A DNA stretch of 64,000 nucleotides, taken from NCBI RefSeq assembly GCF_015352985.1, contig NZ_JACYXF010000001.1, positions 620,001 to 684,000 of the forward strand, read 5' to 3'. A program made the translations under genes and the position numbers. Origin of the DNA: Noviherbaspirillum malthae (GTDB lineage: Bacteria; Pseudomonadota; Gammaproteobacteria; Burkholderiales; Burkholderiaceae_D). The notes under the pieces were generated by a model. The model did no database searches. It was not told the origin of the DNA and saw nothing but the letters and a program-made list of their open reading frames with translations. Within the stretch, counting starts at the first letter, position 1. Each line of letters begins with the position of its first letter. Below are positions 42,895-54,217 of the stretch, in pieces.

Positions 42895-43788
42895 ATGAAC
42901 ACGAACATGAACGCAAGCATGACCCAGGAAAGCCGCGGCATGTGGCTCGGGCTGGTCGGCGTGGGCATCTTCAGCCTGACGCTGCCTTTCACCCGCATGG
43001 CGGTGGCCGAACTCGATCCGGTGCTGGTGGCGCTCGGCCGCGCGGTGGTCGCCGCCATCGGCTCTGCGGCGCTGCTCTGGTGGATGGGGGCGCCGCGTCC
43101 GACACCGAGGCAGTGGCGCGCGCTGGCCGTGACCGCCCTCGGCGTAGTCGTCGGCTTCCCGGTATTTTCCTCGATCGCCATGCGCTACGTTCCCGCATCG
43201 CATGGCGCCGTGGTGATCGGCATCCTGCCGCTGGCCACCGCGCTGTTCGGCGCGCTGCGTTTCGGCGAACGTCCTTCCACCGGCTTCTGGGCCGCGGCCG
43301 TCGCCGGCAGCGCGCTGGTGATCGGATTTGCGCTGTGGCAAGGCGGCGGAGAGTTTCACATGGCCGACTTCGCGCTGTTCGCCGCCGTGGTCGCCGCAGC
43401 CATGGGCTATGCCGAGGGCGGCCGCCTGTCGCAGGACATGGGCGGGCAGCAGGTGATCTGCTGGGCGCTGGTGCTGTCGATGCCGGTGCTGCTGCCCGTC
43501 ACGCTGTGGCTGTGCTGGAACCATGGCCTGGAAGCATCGCCGCGCGCCTGGATAGGATTCGGCTATGTGTCCTTATTTTCGATGTTTATTGGGTTTTTCT
43601 TTTGGTATAAAGGTCTCGCGCTCGGCGGCATCGCACGCGTCGGGCAGGTGCAGCTGCTGCAGCCCTTCATGACGCTCATCGGCGCCTCGCTGATCCTCGG
43701 CGAATCATTGGACCCGCGCAACATTCTGTTCGCGCTGGCGGTGATCGCGGTGGTTGCCGTCGGCAGGCGCATGAGCATACGGCGCTGA
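42895..43788 (+). CDS. EamA/DMT-family transporter
   Basis: A 297-residue membrane protein with ten predicted helices in two EamA repeats (about 17-145 and 160-292). Typical signs are LPFTRMAVAELDPVLVALGR and, in the second half, ALGGIARVGQVQLLQPFMTL. RhaT/YdcZ-type carriers export metabolites and amino acids. AGGGAG lies six bases before the ATG and the gene starts nine bases after the LysE-type stop, so they are co-transcribed. Confidence 0.9.
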   Translation: MNTNMNASMTQESRGMWLGLVGVGIFSLTLPFTRMAVAELDPVLVALGRAVVAAIGSAALLWWMGAPRPTPRQWRALAVTALGVVVGFPVFSSIAMRYVPASHGAVVIGILPLATALFGALRFGERPSTGFWAAAVAGSALVIGFALWQGGGEFHMADFALFAAVVAAAMGYAEGGRLSQDMGGQQVICWALVLSMPVLLPVTLWLCWNHGLEASPRAWIGFGYVSLFSMFIGFFFWYKGLALGGIARVGQVQLLQPFMTLIGASLILGESLDPRNILFALAVIAVVAVGRRMSIRR

Positions 43789-43839
43789 GCGGCTGACCGG
43801 TAAAATGAGCGCCTCACCTCACTACCATTGGAGTCCATC

Positions 43840-44298
43840 GTGTCCTTTTACGACAAACTGAAAGCCCTCAACATCGAACTGCCCGCCGTCGCCGCGCCCG
43901 CCGCCGCCTACGTGATGTTTGCGCAGACCGGCAATACCGTCTATCTGTCCGGCCACATCGCCAAGAAGGACGGCAAGCCTTGGGTCGGCCAGCTCGGCAA
44001 GAACATGACGACCGACGAAGGCAAGCAGGCCGCGCGCGCCGTCGCCGTCGACCTGATGGCCACGCTGCAGGCAGCCTGCGGCGGCGACCTCAACCGCGTC
44101 AAGCGCATCGTCAAGGTGATGAGCCTGGTGAACTCGACATCGGAATTCACCGAGCAGCATCTCGTCACCAACGGCGCGTCCGAACTCCTCGGCGAAGTCT
44201 TCGGCGAACAGGGCAAGCATGCCCGTTCCGCATTCGGCGTTGCGCAGATCCCGCTCGGAGCCTGCGTCGAGATCGAGCTGATTGCCGAACTCGCTTAA
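43840..44298 (+). CDS. RidA (YjgF/YER057c/UK114) family protein
   Basis: A 152-residue RidA-like protein. The strand motif VYLSGHIAKKDGKPWVGQLG and the C-terminal ARSAFGVAQIPLGACVEIEL, with the arginine and glutamate that bind the imine carboxylate, place it in the family, in the longer subgroup. RidA proteins hydrolyse reactive 2-aminoacrylate and other imines made by PLP dehydratases. It begins at a GTG (43840), six bases after GGAG; no ATG fits. Its place after the dehydratase genes suggests it clears their intermediates. Confidence 0.88.
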   Translation: MSFYDKLKALNIELPAVAAPAAAYVMFAQTGNTVYLSGHIAKKDGKPWVGQLGKNMTTDEGKQAARAVAVDLMATLQAACGGDLNRVKRIVKVMSLVNSTSEFTEQHLVTNGASELLGEVFGEQGKHARSAFGVAQIPLGACVEIELIAELA

Positions 44299-44319
44299 AC
44301 CTTCACTCACGACACCGAC

Positions 44320-45153
44320 ATGATCCAGCGCCGCTTCAAACAGGTCGACGTATTCACCACCGTGCCTTACCAGGGCAATCCGGTCGCCGTGGTGCTCGAC
44401 GGCGACGGCCTGACCACCGAGCAGATGCAAGCTATCGCGCGCTGGACCAATCTGTCGGAAACCACCTTCGTCTGCGCGCCGACGCTGCCGCAGGCCGATT
44501 ACCTTCTCCGCATCTTCTGCCCGGGCAGCGAGCTTCCCTTTGCCGGGCATCCGACCATCGGCAGCGCGCATGCGATGCTGACGTCAGGCTATGCTCCGAG
44601 GCGACCCGGCGAGCTGGTCCAGGAATGCGGCGTCGGCCTGGTGCGTCTCCGCACCGGCGATGACGGCATCTCGCTCCCCCTGCCGCAGGCGCGCATGCGG
44701 CAAGCGCAAGACAGTGTGCGGACGGCAGTCGAACAGGCGATCGGCGCGCCGCTGCTCGAAGCGCCCGTCGCGGTCGATCTCGGCATCGTCTGGCTGACGG
44801 GGCAGGTCGCCAGCGGTGAACTGCTGCGCTCCCTGAAGCCGTCGATGGATGGCATTGCGGCTGCGGCACGGCAGATCGGCACCAATGGCATCACGTTGTT
44901 CGGCATGGATGGCGATACGCCGGAAGTGCGCTCCTTCGCGCCGCATGAAGGCACACCGGAAGATCCGGTGTGCGGCAGCGGCAACGGCGCGGTGGCGTTC
45001 TACCTGCGCGAGCGCCGCGGTGCTCGCGACTACCGCGCTCGCCAGGGGCGCTGCCTGGGACGGGACGGACATATCCGCGTGTCGCATGACGGCGAGACCA
45101 TCTGGCTCGGCGGGCAGGCGGTCAGTTGTATTGAAGGCAGCATCGTTGCTTGA
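44320..45153 (+). CDS. PhzF-family isomerase
   Basis: A 277-residue protein with two hot-dog-like halves. FKQVDVFTTVPYQGNPVAVV and NLSETTFVCAP are the standard PhzF start, the latter with the catalytic glutamate; FCPGSELPFAGHPTIGSAH and EDPVCGSGNGAVAFYL complete the signature. PhzF in phenazine synthesis isomerises an amino-enoic acid. This orphan member probably acts on another small amino acid or imine-derived compound. It starts 22 bases after the RidA gene. Confidence 0.9.
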   Translation: MIQRRFKQVDVFTTVPYQGNPVAVVLDGDGLTTEQMQAIARWTNLSETTFVCAPTLPQADYLLRIFCPGSELPFAGHPTIGSAHAMLTSGYAPRRPGELVQECGVGLVRLRTGDDGISLPLPQARMRQAQDSVRTAVEQAIGAPLLEAPVAVDLGIVWLTGQVASGELLRSLKPSMDGIAAAARQIGTNGITLFGMDGDTPEVRSFAPHEGTPEDPVCGSGNGAVAFYLRERRGARDYRARQGRCLGRDGHIRVSHDGETIWLGGQAVSCIEGSIVA

Positions 45154-45358
45154 AAAAGAGGCAAGCCGAAGTAAAGGCAGTACGGTTTAATTGAAATGAA
45201 CACCGCCCATTCGGGCCGCATGCACTACAATTCTCAGTTCCGGCCGGCGTCTACCCGATGCCGGTTTGATAAAAGTCCGCCACAAGCGGGTCTTGATAAA
45301 GGCGAATGTGTGTACGGTAAATGCGAGCGCCATTTGCCATCAACCTAGTGAGACAAGT

Positions 45359-46552
45359 ATGAAAATGGAAAACCCGACCCCGATCCAATGGCAATTCTCC
45401 GAGCGCGCTGAACAGCTGCAGAGCTCGGCCATCCGAGAAATCCTGAAGGTGACCGCGCGTCCCGAGGTGATCTCCTTCGCGGGCGGCTTGCCTTCGCCTG
45501 AAACCTTCCCGGTCGAGCGCATGCGTACCGTTTTCGACAGCGTCCTGTCGAAGCAGGGCAAGGTGGCGTTGCAGTACGGCCCGACCGACGGCTATCTGCC
45601 GCTGCGCCAGTGGATTGCCGATTCCTTGTCCACCGATGGCGCCAAGATCATTCCCGAACAAGTGCTGATGGTGTCCGGTTCGCAGCAGGGCCTCGATCTG
45701 CTGGCCAAGGTGCTGGTCGATGAAGGAAGCCGCGTGCTGGTCGAGACGCCGAGCTACCTGGGCGCCTTGCAGGCCTTCTCCGTCTACCGCCCCGAATTCG
45801 TGTCGGTGCCCTCCGATGAAAACGGCATCCAGCCGGAACAGGTCCCCGGCCTCGCGCAGGGTGCGCGCCTGCTGTACGCATTGCCCAATTTCCAGAACCC
45901 GACCGGCCGCACCATGCCGATCGAGCGCCGCATCGCGCTGGTCGAAGCCTGCGCACGCCTCGGCCTGCCGCTGATCGAAGACGATCCCTACGGCGCGCTC
46001 AGCTACCGCGGCGAGCCGCTGCAGAAGCTGCTGACGATGAACCCGAACGGCGTGATCTACATGGGCTCCTTCTCCAAGGTGCTGACGCCCGGCATCCGCC
46101 TCGGCTACGTGGTCGCGCCGGTGCCGCTGATCCGCAAGATGGAGCAGGCCAAGCAGGCCGCCGACCTGCATACCGCGACGCTGACGCAGATGGTGGTCTA
46201 TGAAGCGATCAAGGACGGCTTCCTCACCGAGCACATCCCGACCATCCGCAAGCTGTACGCCGACCAGTGCCAGGCGATGCTGGATGCGCTGACCGAGTTC
46301 TTCCCGTCTTCGGTGACATGGACGCGTCCGGAAGGCGGCATGTTCATCTGGGTGACGCTGCCCAAGCATATCGACAGCATGAAGCTGCTCGACGAATCGA
46401 TCGAACAATTGGTCGCCTTCGTGCCGGGCGCGCCGTTCTACGCGAACGCGCCGGAGCAGAACACGCTGCGCCTCTCCTTTGTGACGGTGCCGCCGGCGAA
46501 GATCCGCGAAGGCGTGGAGAAACTCGGCAAGCTGATCGCTGCGAAGCTTTGA
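45359..46552 (+). CDS. LysN-type aminotransferase (2-aminoadipate transaminase-like)
   Basis: A 397-residue fold-type I PLP enzyme. SSAIREILKVTARPEVISFA, LQYGPTDGYLPLR and FQNPTGR follow the pattern of Thermus LysN along its length, and MGSFSKVLTPGIRLGYV carries the PLP lysine. LysN converts 2-aminoadipate to 2-oxoadipate and also accepts aromatic and branched amino acids. This would be the next step after the lysine genes at 5479-8096, although 37 kb away. The ATG at 45359 is preferred to one at 45365; GAGACAAG precedes it. A terminator follows at 46625. Confidence 0.85.
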   Translation: MKMENPTPIQWQFSERAEQLQSSAIREILKVTARPEVISFAGGLPSPETFPVERMRTVFDSVLSKQGKVALQYGPTDGYLPLRQWIADSLSTDGAKIIPEQVLMVSGSQQGLDLLAKVLVDEGSRVLVETPSYLGALQAFSVYRPEFVSVPSDENGIQPEQVPGLAQGARLLYALPNFQNPTGRTMPIERRIALVEACARLGLPLIEDDPYGALSYRGEPLQKLLTMNPNGVIYMGSFSKVLTPGIRLGYVVAPVPLIRKMEQAKQAADLHTATLTQMVVYEAIKDGFLTEHIPTIRKLYADQCQAMLDALTEFFPSSVTWTRPEGGMFIWVTLPKHIDSMKLLDESIEQLVAFVPGAPFYANAPEQNTLRLSFVTVPPAKIREGVEKLGKLIAAKL

Positions 46553-46624
46553 TTTGCACTGGCGGGTGGTGCAGGCACGACAGCCTGCACGACTTGTCGG
46601 CCCGATGTGATGCAGATGTGAAAG

Positions 46625-46647
46625 CGCCCCGGTTCTCGGGGCGTTTT
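46625..46647 (+). terminator. Rho-independent terminator after the aminotransferase
   Basis: CGCCCCG, loop GTTCT and CGGGGCG followed by TTTTGCTTTT. It lies 72 bases after the aminotransferase stop. Confidence 0.9.
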
Positions 46648-46675
46648 GCTTTTCGTCGAAGGTTTGACTATGAAA

Positions 46676-46709
46676 AACGGGCGTCTTCCCGCAAGAGAAG
46701 ACGCCCGTT
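46676..46709 (-). terminator. Rho-independent terminator of parC
   Basis: Thirteen-base arms (aacgggcgtcttc and its complement) around an eight-base loop; on the minus strand TTTTTCAT follows. It lies 22 bases after the parC stop and faces the terminator at 46625. Confidence 0.88.
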
Positions 46710-46731
46710 GGCGTATGGAAGCCCTGCGTGT

Positions 46732-49047
46732 TTACTGATTCGACGCCAACGCCGCAGGCTTGATCCTCGTTCCCTCCAGGCTCTTGCCCTTGCGCGCCCG
46801 CTTGCCGATATGCGGCGCCAGAGCGGATGCCGACAGGCTGAGTTCCTGCGCCTTGCCGCCGCGCCCCATGCCGAGCACGGTCACGCCTTTCTGGCTGATC
46901 GGCTGGGCCGCCAGCAATTTCTCGTTGGGCTCCAGCTCCATCAGAATCACGCCGCGTCCGCCGCCCGGCTGGTTCTTGATTTCATCCATCCCGAACACCA
47001 GCAGGCGTCCTTTCTCGGACAAACAGGCAAGCGCGCTGGCATTGCTTTCCACCACGCGCGGGGCAACCGGTTCGTCGCCGGCGTCGAGCGTCAGGAAGGC
47101 CTTGCCCGCCTTGATGCGGCTGACCATGTCGCCGGCCTTGGCGGTAAAGCCGTAAGCCGCGGTCGATGCGATCAGCAGCGTGGTGTCGGCCGGACCGGCG
47201 AAGTAATGCAGCAGGCGCGAGCCGCTGGCCAGCTCGATCAGCGTCGTTACCGGCACGCCGTCGCCGCGCGCACCCGGCAGCGAAGTGACCGGCACCGAGT
47301 AGATGCGGCCGTTGGAGCCGAAGGCGAGCAGGGTGTCGACGGTGCGGCATTCGAAGGTGCCGTACAGGCTGTCGCCCGCCTTGAAGGTGAACTGCGACGC
47401 ATCATGGCCATGGCCGCCGCGAGCGCGTACCCAGCCTTTCTGGGAAATTACCACCGTCACCGGCTCGTCGATCACCTTCTGCTCGACGCTGGCGCGCTCG
47501 GCTTCCTTGATCAGCGTGCGGCGCGCATCGCCGAACTGCTTGGCATCGGCTTCGATTTCCTTGATCACCAGCCTCTTCATCGAAGCCGGGTTGTCGAGCA
47601 GATCGTGCAGCGTGGTCTTTTCCTTGCGCAGCTCGGCCAGTTCCTGCTGGATCTTGATCGCTTCCAGTCGCGCCAGCTGGCGCAGGCGGATTTCAAGGAT
47701 GTCCTCGGCCTGGCGGTCGGACAGCTTGAAGGCCTGCATCAGCGCCGGCTTCGGTTCGTCCGATTCGCGGATGATCCTGATCACCTTGTCGATGTTGAGC
47801 AGCACCGCCTCGCGGCCTTCCAGGATATGGATGCGGTCGTCGACCTTGCGCAGTCGGAACTGGGTGCGCCGGGTAATGGTCGCGAAGCGGAAGTCGATCC
47901 ATTCGCGCAGGATGTGGCCGAGGCCCTTCTGGCGCGGACGGCCGTCGCCGCCGATCATCACCAGGTTGATCGAGCTGCCGCTCTCCAGCGAGGTATGGGC
48001 CAGCAGGATGTTCATGAACTCCGTCTGGTCCTGGTTCTTCGATTTCGGCTCGAACACCAGGCGCACCGGCGCATCCTTGCCGGATTCGTCGCGCACCGTA
48101 TCCAGCACGCCCAGCACCATCTGCTTCAGCGCCAGCTGGTCGGGCAGCAGCGATTTCTTGCCGGCCTTGACCTTGGGATTGGTGAGCTCTTCGATTTCCT
48201 CGAGCACCTTCTGCGCCGACGTGCCAGGCGGCAGTTCGGTGACGACCGCCTGCCACTGGCCGCGGGCCATGTCTTCGATCTTCCAGCGGGCGCGCACCTT
48301 CAGCGTGCCGCGGCCGCCTTCATACATTTCCGAGATGGCCGAGGTCGGGGTGATGATCTGGCCGCCACCCGGGAAGTCGGGGCCGGGGATCAGCTCCATC
48401 AGTTCCGCATGCGTGATCTTCGGATTGCGGATCATCGCCACCGCCGCCTTCGCCACTTCGCTCAGGTTGTGGGAGGGGATTTCCGTCGCCAGGCCAACCG
48501 CAATACCGGAAGCGCCGTTGAGCAGCACGAAGGGCAGGCGCGCCGGCAGCAGCTTCGGCTCTTCCGAGGTGCCGTCATAGTTGGCTGCGAAATCGACGGT
48601 ACCCATGTCGATCTCGTCGAGCAGCAGGCGCGAGATCGGCGTCAGGCGGGCTTCGGTGTAGCGCATCGCCGCCGCGCCGTCGCCGTCGCGGGAGCCGAAG
48701 TTGCCCTGGCCGTCGATCAGCGGATAGCGCAGCGAGAACGACTGCGCCATGCGCACCAGCGCGTCGTAGACCGACTGGTCGCCGTGCGGATGCAGCTTGC
48801 CAAGCACGTCGCCGACCACGGCCGCCGACTTGCGCGGCTTGGCGGTGGCGTTCAGGCCGAGTTCATGCATCGCATACAGGATGCGGCGCTGCACCGGTTT
48901 CTGGCCGTCGCTGACATCGGGCAGGGCACGGCCCTTGACCACCGAGATCGCGTAATCGAGATAGGCGCGTTCGGCAAACGTCGCCAGCGTCAGCGCTTCG
49001 CCGTCGCCGGAGGGCATGTTTTCAAACAGGTTCGCTTGTTCTGTCAT
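46732..49047 (-). CDS. parC: DNA topoisomerase IV subunit A
   Basis: A 771-residue ParC. The catalytic tyrosine is Tyr130 in [13 protein letters not shown], the QRDR is [19 protein letters not shown], and a long coiled-coil/gate domain is followed by a degenerate beta-propeller C-terminal domain (about 500-760). It is longer in the propeller than GyrA-only relatives but lacks the GyrA box. With ParE (49860-51848) it decatenates chromosomes. The residue at the E. coli Ser80 position is Gln91 and that at Glu84 is Asp95. Its start is 13 bases from the lytic transglycosylase gene, on the same strand. Confidence 0.95.
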   Translation of the reverse strand: MTEQANLFENMPSGDGEALTLATFAERAYLDYAISVVKGRALPDVSDGQKPVQRRILYAMHELGLNATAKPRKSAAVVGDVLGKLHPHGDQSVYDALVRMAQSFSLRYPLIDGQGNFGSRDGDGAAAMRYTEARLTPISRLLLDEIDMGTVDFAANYDGTSEEPKLLPARLPFVLLNGASGIAVGLATEIPSHNLSEVAKAAVAMIRNPKITHAELMELIPGPDFPGGGQIITPTSAISEMYEGGRGTLKVRARWKIEDMARGQWQAVVTELPPGTSAQKVLEEIEELTNPKVKAGKKSLLPDQLALKQMVLGVLDTVRDESGKDAPVRLVFEPKSKNQDQTEFMNILLAHTSLESGSSINLVMIGGDGRPRQKGLGHILREWIDFRFATITRRTQFRLRKVDDRIHILEGREAVLLNIDKVIRIIRESDEPKPALMQAFKLSDRQAEDILEIRLRQLARLEAIKIQQELAELRKEKTTLHDLLDNPASMKRLVIKEIEADAKQFGDARRTLIKEAERASVEQKVIDEPVTVVISQKGWVRARGGHGHDASQFTFKAGDSLYGTFECRTVDTLLAFGSNGRIYSVPVTSLPGARGDGVPVTTLIELASGSRLLHYFAGPADTTLLIASTAAYGFTAKAGDMVSRIKAGKAFLTLDAGDEPVAPRVVESNASALACLSEKGRLLVFGMDEIKNQPGGGRGVILMELEPNEKLLAAQPISQKGVTVLGMGRGGKAQELSLSASALAPHIGKRARKGKSLEGTRIKPAALASNQ

Positions 49048-49060
49048 CGTGGTTCTTGAG

Positions 49061-49849
49061 TCACTCTAGTACGGACGCCGGCATGTTGCGGCGCCCGGGA
49101 ATCGTCATGTGAATGCGTTTTGCGGTACTTATCTCGCTTTCCAGTGCCGCGACCGTCAGCGCTTGCGCCGCCGGCTTGTAGATCTGATAGAACTGCTTGA
49201 CGATCTGCACGTAATTGCGCGTTTCCGCATAGGGCGGAATGCTGTTCCGGTACTTCTGCACCGCGCCTTCGCCGGCGTTGTAGGAAGCGATCACCAGTTC
49301 AGGCCGCGACGGGAACAGCTTGTGCAGATCACGCAGGTAGCGCGCCGCCAGCCGGATATTGATTTTTGGGTCGGTCAGCTTCTGCTCCAGCGAGCGCTTG
49401 CGGTCGCCCTGCAGACCGTAACGGGCAGCGGTGGCCGGCATGATCTGCATCAGGCCGATCGCGCCCTTCGGCGATACCGCATTCGGATTGAAACCCGACT
49501 CCGCAGCCATCACCGCCTTCAGCAGTGCCGGGTCAATGGCGAATTCCTCTGCCGCGGCTGCCAGCAGAGATTCGACCTTCGCCAAGCCGGGATGGCGGGA
49601 AAGGTAACGCGACAGGGGCGTGTCGCTGTTCTCCGTTGCCGTTGCCGTTGCCTGGGGCGCGAGCCGCGCGGAATCGAAGGCGACATTCCCGCGCTGGAAC
49701 AGCTGATAGCGCTCGTCGAGCTTTTCGGTGGAAAAGTGCGCAATACCGTCCGCATCGACGTAGCCGTAGATGTCCGCCCTGGCCGGTGATACGGCAAGGG
49801 CGGCGCATAGTGCGGCAAAAGCGGCGATGGCGGCGGCCGGTCTTTTCAT
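49061..49849 (-). CDS. Lytic transglycosylase with N-terminal DUF4124
   Basis: A 262-residue exported protein. A signal peptide (cleaved near SPARA-DIYG) is followed by a DUF4124 strand region ([15 protein letters not shown]) and an SLT domain (about 95-215) with the catalytic glutamate in [33 protein letters not shown] and [13 protein letters not shown]. It cleaves peptidoglycan glycan strands with 1,6-anhydro formation. It lies between parE and parC on the same strand, 10 and 13 bases from each. A GTTGCC tandem repeat at 49635-49652 encodes an Ala-Thr run. Confidence 0.92.
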   Translation of the reverse strand: MKRPAAAIAAFAALCAALAVSPARADIYGYVDADGIAHFSTEKLDERYQLFQRGNVAFDSARLAPQATATATENSDTPLSRYLSRHPGLAKVESLLAAAAEEFAIDPALLKAVMAAESGFNPNAVSPKGAIGLMQIMPATAARYGLQGDRKRSLEQKLTDPKINIRLAARYLRDLHKLFPSRPELVIASYNAGEGAVQKYRNSIPPYAETRNYVQIVKQFYQIYKPAAQALTVAALESEISTAKRIHMTIPGRRNMPASVLE

Positions 49850-49859
49850 GCGTCTCCGT

Positions 49860-51848
<1,989 letters not shown>

Positions 51849-52176
51849 GCAATGAAGACATCAAAAAAGGGGAATTGCCAAAGGGAAGGTATTTAAACAT
51901 AAGTCCCCCAGCATTCTAATGAAAATTGAAGGCGGCGAGGGGCCTGGTGCACGCAGGCCTTCGAGGAGCCAGCCTACGGTATGTGGGGATAATTCCCTCT
52001 TATGCAACCTGAAACGGGCATCCTTTGTCAGGCAGTTTGTTGCAACGCTGCCAACAGCTCAGCCTCGGCAGCGCCACCCGGGTGCGGACCTGAAAAGGCA
52101 GGCAAAAATTCCTTGAAAACGACAGCAAACGGATCAGGTATTGCGTTATGGAAAAATATTTATAAAATGCAACTCC
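51849..52176. other. Gap between parE and the pseudo-receiver gene
   Basis: The 328 bases hold both divergent promoters. I see no gene; the middle (51930-52110) shows no repeat or palindrome of note. Confidence 0.5.
52141..52168 (+). promoter_or_regulatory. Predicted promoter with nearly leaderless start
   Basis: TTGCGT (52141-52146), 16 bases and TAAAAT (52163-52168). The expected transcript start falls two or three bases before the ATG at 52177, which itself has no ribosome-binding site, so translation may be leaderless. Confidence 0.4.
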
Positions 52177-53007
52177 ATGTCCGCTCAACTATTTCCATTC
52201 GCCGTACGCTTGCTGGGATTCGGTCCGCAGGAAGCCGCTGCCTTCGATGCCGCCTTCGCGGCCAGGCAAGGCCAGGGTTTCGGCTACGTCCGTCTGGAAG
52301 ACGACAACCTGCAGGACCCCGATCTCCATATCGCAGCAGCCTCCCATCTCGGTGCGCTTGCCGCGCTGGCGCACTGGCGTCCTTCGGAGCTGCGGCCGGC
52401 GCTGCTGATTGGGCGTCCGGCTGTTCCGCTCGACTATCCGCGCATCGAGATGCCGGTACTCTGGCCCGACCTGTTCAATGCGCTCGACAGGCTGGTCGAG
52501 CGGCGGGCCGATGCCCTGTCCCGCCTCGAAGCGTCGGATGTGGTCACGGTGACGGAGCGCCGGCGGCGCCCGAGGCCGGACATCGATCTCACCGACCCGG
52601 CCGACTATGAGAAATTGCGGGGCACGATTCCCGAGAACGGCGCCGTCCTGGTCATCGACAGGAACAGCGCTTCCCGCGATTACCTGGCGGAACTGCTGGC
52701 GCGGCAGCGCATTCCGGTCCTGTGGGCCGGCGATGAATCGACGGCAGTCGAACTGTGCAGGACGATCCCGATGGCGGCGGTCCTGATCAATACATCCACT
52801 CCCGGCATCGATCCCTACCGCCTGTGCTGGGGAATCAAGGAAAAGAATTCGCCCGTCAGGACGACGGTGATTCTCCTGCTCGGCAATGCATCGGAATACG
52901 ACAGGCAGCAGGCCCGCTATGTCGGCGTGGAAGGCTTCCTCACCAAGCCGATCGCCAACCACCACCTTGTCACGGTACTGAAGAAATACCTGCCCGACAG
53001 CCGCTGA
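52177..53007 (+). CDS. Pseudo-receiver domain protein
   Basis: A 276-residue protein. The N-terminal 150 residues are an alpha/beta region I do not recognise (FAVRLLGFGPQEAAAF at the start). Residues 155-272 follow the response-regulator receiver fold: VLVIDRNSASRDYLAELLAR, VEGFLTKPIANHHL. The chemistry is broken: only Asp161 of the acidic pair remains, the phosphoacceptor position is Asn205 (LINTSTPGID), and the switch Thr/Ser is a glycine (LLLGNASE); Lys257 is kept. It probably signals without phosphorylation, as other pseudo-receivers do. It is divergent from parE and convergent with the VWA gene. Confidence 0.8.
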   Translation: MSAQLFPFAVRLLGFGPQEAAAFDAAFAARQGQGFGYVRLEDDNLQDPDLHIAAASHLGALAALAHWRPSELRPALLIGRPAVPLDYPRIEMPVLWPDLFNALDRLVERRADALSRLEASDVVTVTERRRRPRPDIDLTDPADYEKLRGTIPENGAVLVIDRNSASRDYLAELLARQRIPVLWAGDESTAVELCRTIPMAAVLINTSTPGIDPYRLCWGIKEKNSPVRTTVILLLGNASEYDRQQARYVGVEGFLTKPIANHHLVTVLKKYLPDSR

Positions 53008-53047
53008 GAGGTAAAGGCTGTCGGTTTCGCAGGCGGAATAGAAGTGC

Positions 53048-54217
53048 CTACTTGCTCAGCATGCGCATGCCGCGCTCGAGTCCTTCGATGGTGACCGGGA
53101 ACATGCGGTTGTTCATCAGCTGCCGTATCACCGAGATCGATTGCCGGTACTGCCACAGGCCTTCCGGCTCCGGATTGAGCCAGATGAATTTCGGGAAGGT
53201 GCTGGTGAAGCGCTGCAGCCATTCCGCACCGGCTTCCTCGTTGTTGTATTCCACCGATCCGCCCGGCTGCAGGATTTCGTAGGGACTCATGGTCGCATCG
53301 CCGACGAAGATCAGCTTGGTGTCCGGCGGATACTTGCGCAGGATGTCCCAGGTCGGGAAGCGCTCCGCATGGCGGCGGCGGTTGTTCTTCCACAGGTAAT
53401 CGTAGACGCAGTTGTGGAAGTAGAAGAACTCCATGTTCTTGAACTCGGTCTTCGCCGCGGAGAACAGTTCTTCGGTGCGCGCGATGTGGTCGTCCATGGT
53501 GCCGCCGACGTCGAGCAGCATCAGCACCTTGATGTTGTTCTTGCGTTCCGGCTGCATCTTGATGTCGAGGTAGCCGGCATTGTTGGCGGTGGCGCGGATG
53601 GTATCGTCGAGCGCCAGCTCTTCCTCGGCGCCTTCGCGCGCGAACTTGCGCAGGCGGCGCAGCGCCACCTTGATGTTGCGGGTGCCGAGTTCGCGCTCGT
53701 CATCGTAGTCGCGGAAGGAACGGGCTTCCCAGACCTTGACCGCCGTGCGGTTTCCGCCTTCGCCGCCGATGCGGATGCCTTCCGGATTCTGGCCGCCGTT
53801 GCCGAAGGGCGAGGTGCCGCCGGTGCCTATCCACTTGCTGCCGCCTTCGTGGCGCTCCTTCTGCTCCTTGAGCAATTCCTTCAAGCGGTCCATCAGCTTG
53901 TCGTAGCCGAACTTCTCGATGGCGGCTTTCTGTTCCGGCGTGAGCTCGCGCTCCATGCGCTTCTGCAGCCATTCGAGCGGAATCTCCGGATGTTTCTCGA
54001 AGATGGCGTCGATGCCGCGGAAGTAGAGGCCGAAGGCCTTGTCGAACTTGTCGTAGTGCGCCTCGTCCTTGACCAGGGTGGTGCGCGACAGGAAATAGAA
54101 TTCGTCGAGCGAAGGATTGATGACGCTCTTCTGCATGGCTTCCAGCAGGATCAGGAATTCCTTGATCGAGACAGGAATCTTCGCATCCTTGAGCGTGAAG
54201 AAGAAATCAATCAGCAT
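53048..54217 (-). CDS. VWA (CoxE-like) protein of a MoxR system
   Basis: A 389-residue cytoplasmic protein. The N-terminal 190 residues are helical and charged; the von Willebrand A domain starts near 215 with NNIKVLMLLDVGGTMDDHIA. The MIDAS motif, usually DxSxS, reads D-V-G-G-T here. DTKLIFVGDATMSPYEIL is the second metal-loop region. MoxR AAA+ ATPases with VWA partners act as chaperones for metal-centre insertion. The MoxR gene lies upstream on the same strand, with a GNAT gene between them; the GNAT gene's end overlaps this start by 11 bases. Confidence 0.85.
   Translation of the reverse strand: MLIDFFFTLKDAKIPVSIKEFLILLEAMQKSVINPSLDEFYFLSRTTLVKDEAHYDKFDKAFGLYFRGIDAIFEKHPEIPLEWLQKRMERELTPEQKAAIEKFGYDKLMDRLKELLKEQKERHEGGSKWIGTGGTSPFGNGGQNPEGIRIGGEGGNRTAVKVWEARSFRDYDDERELGTRNIKVALRRLRKFAREGAEEELALDDTIRATANNAGYLDIKMQPERKNNIKVLMLLDVGGTMDDHIARTEELFSAAKTEFKNMEFFYFHNCVYDYLWKNNRRRHAERFPTWDILRKYPPDTKLIFVGDATMSPYEILQPGGSVEYNNEEAGAEWLQRFTSTFPKFIWLNPEPEGLWQYRQSISVIRQLMNNRMFPVTIEGLERGMRMLSK

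Noticed and set aside
46267..49059. A 930-residue open frame antisense to parC
   Set aside because: Starts inside the aminotransferase gene, crosses two terminators and mirrors parC.
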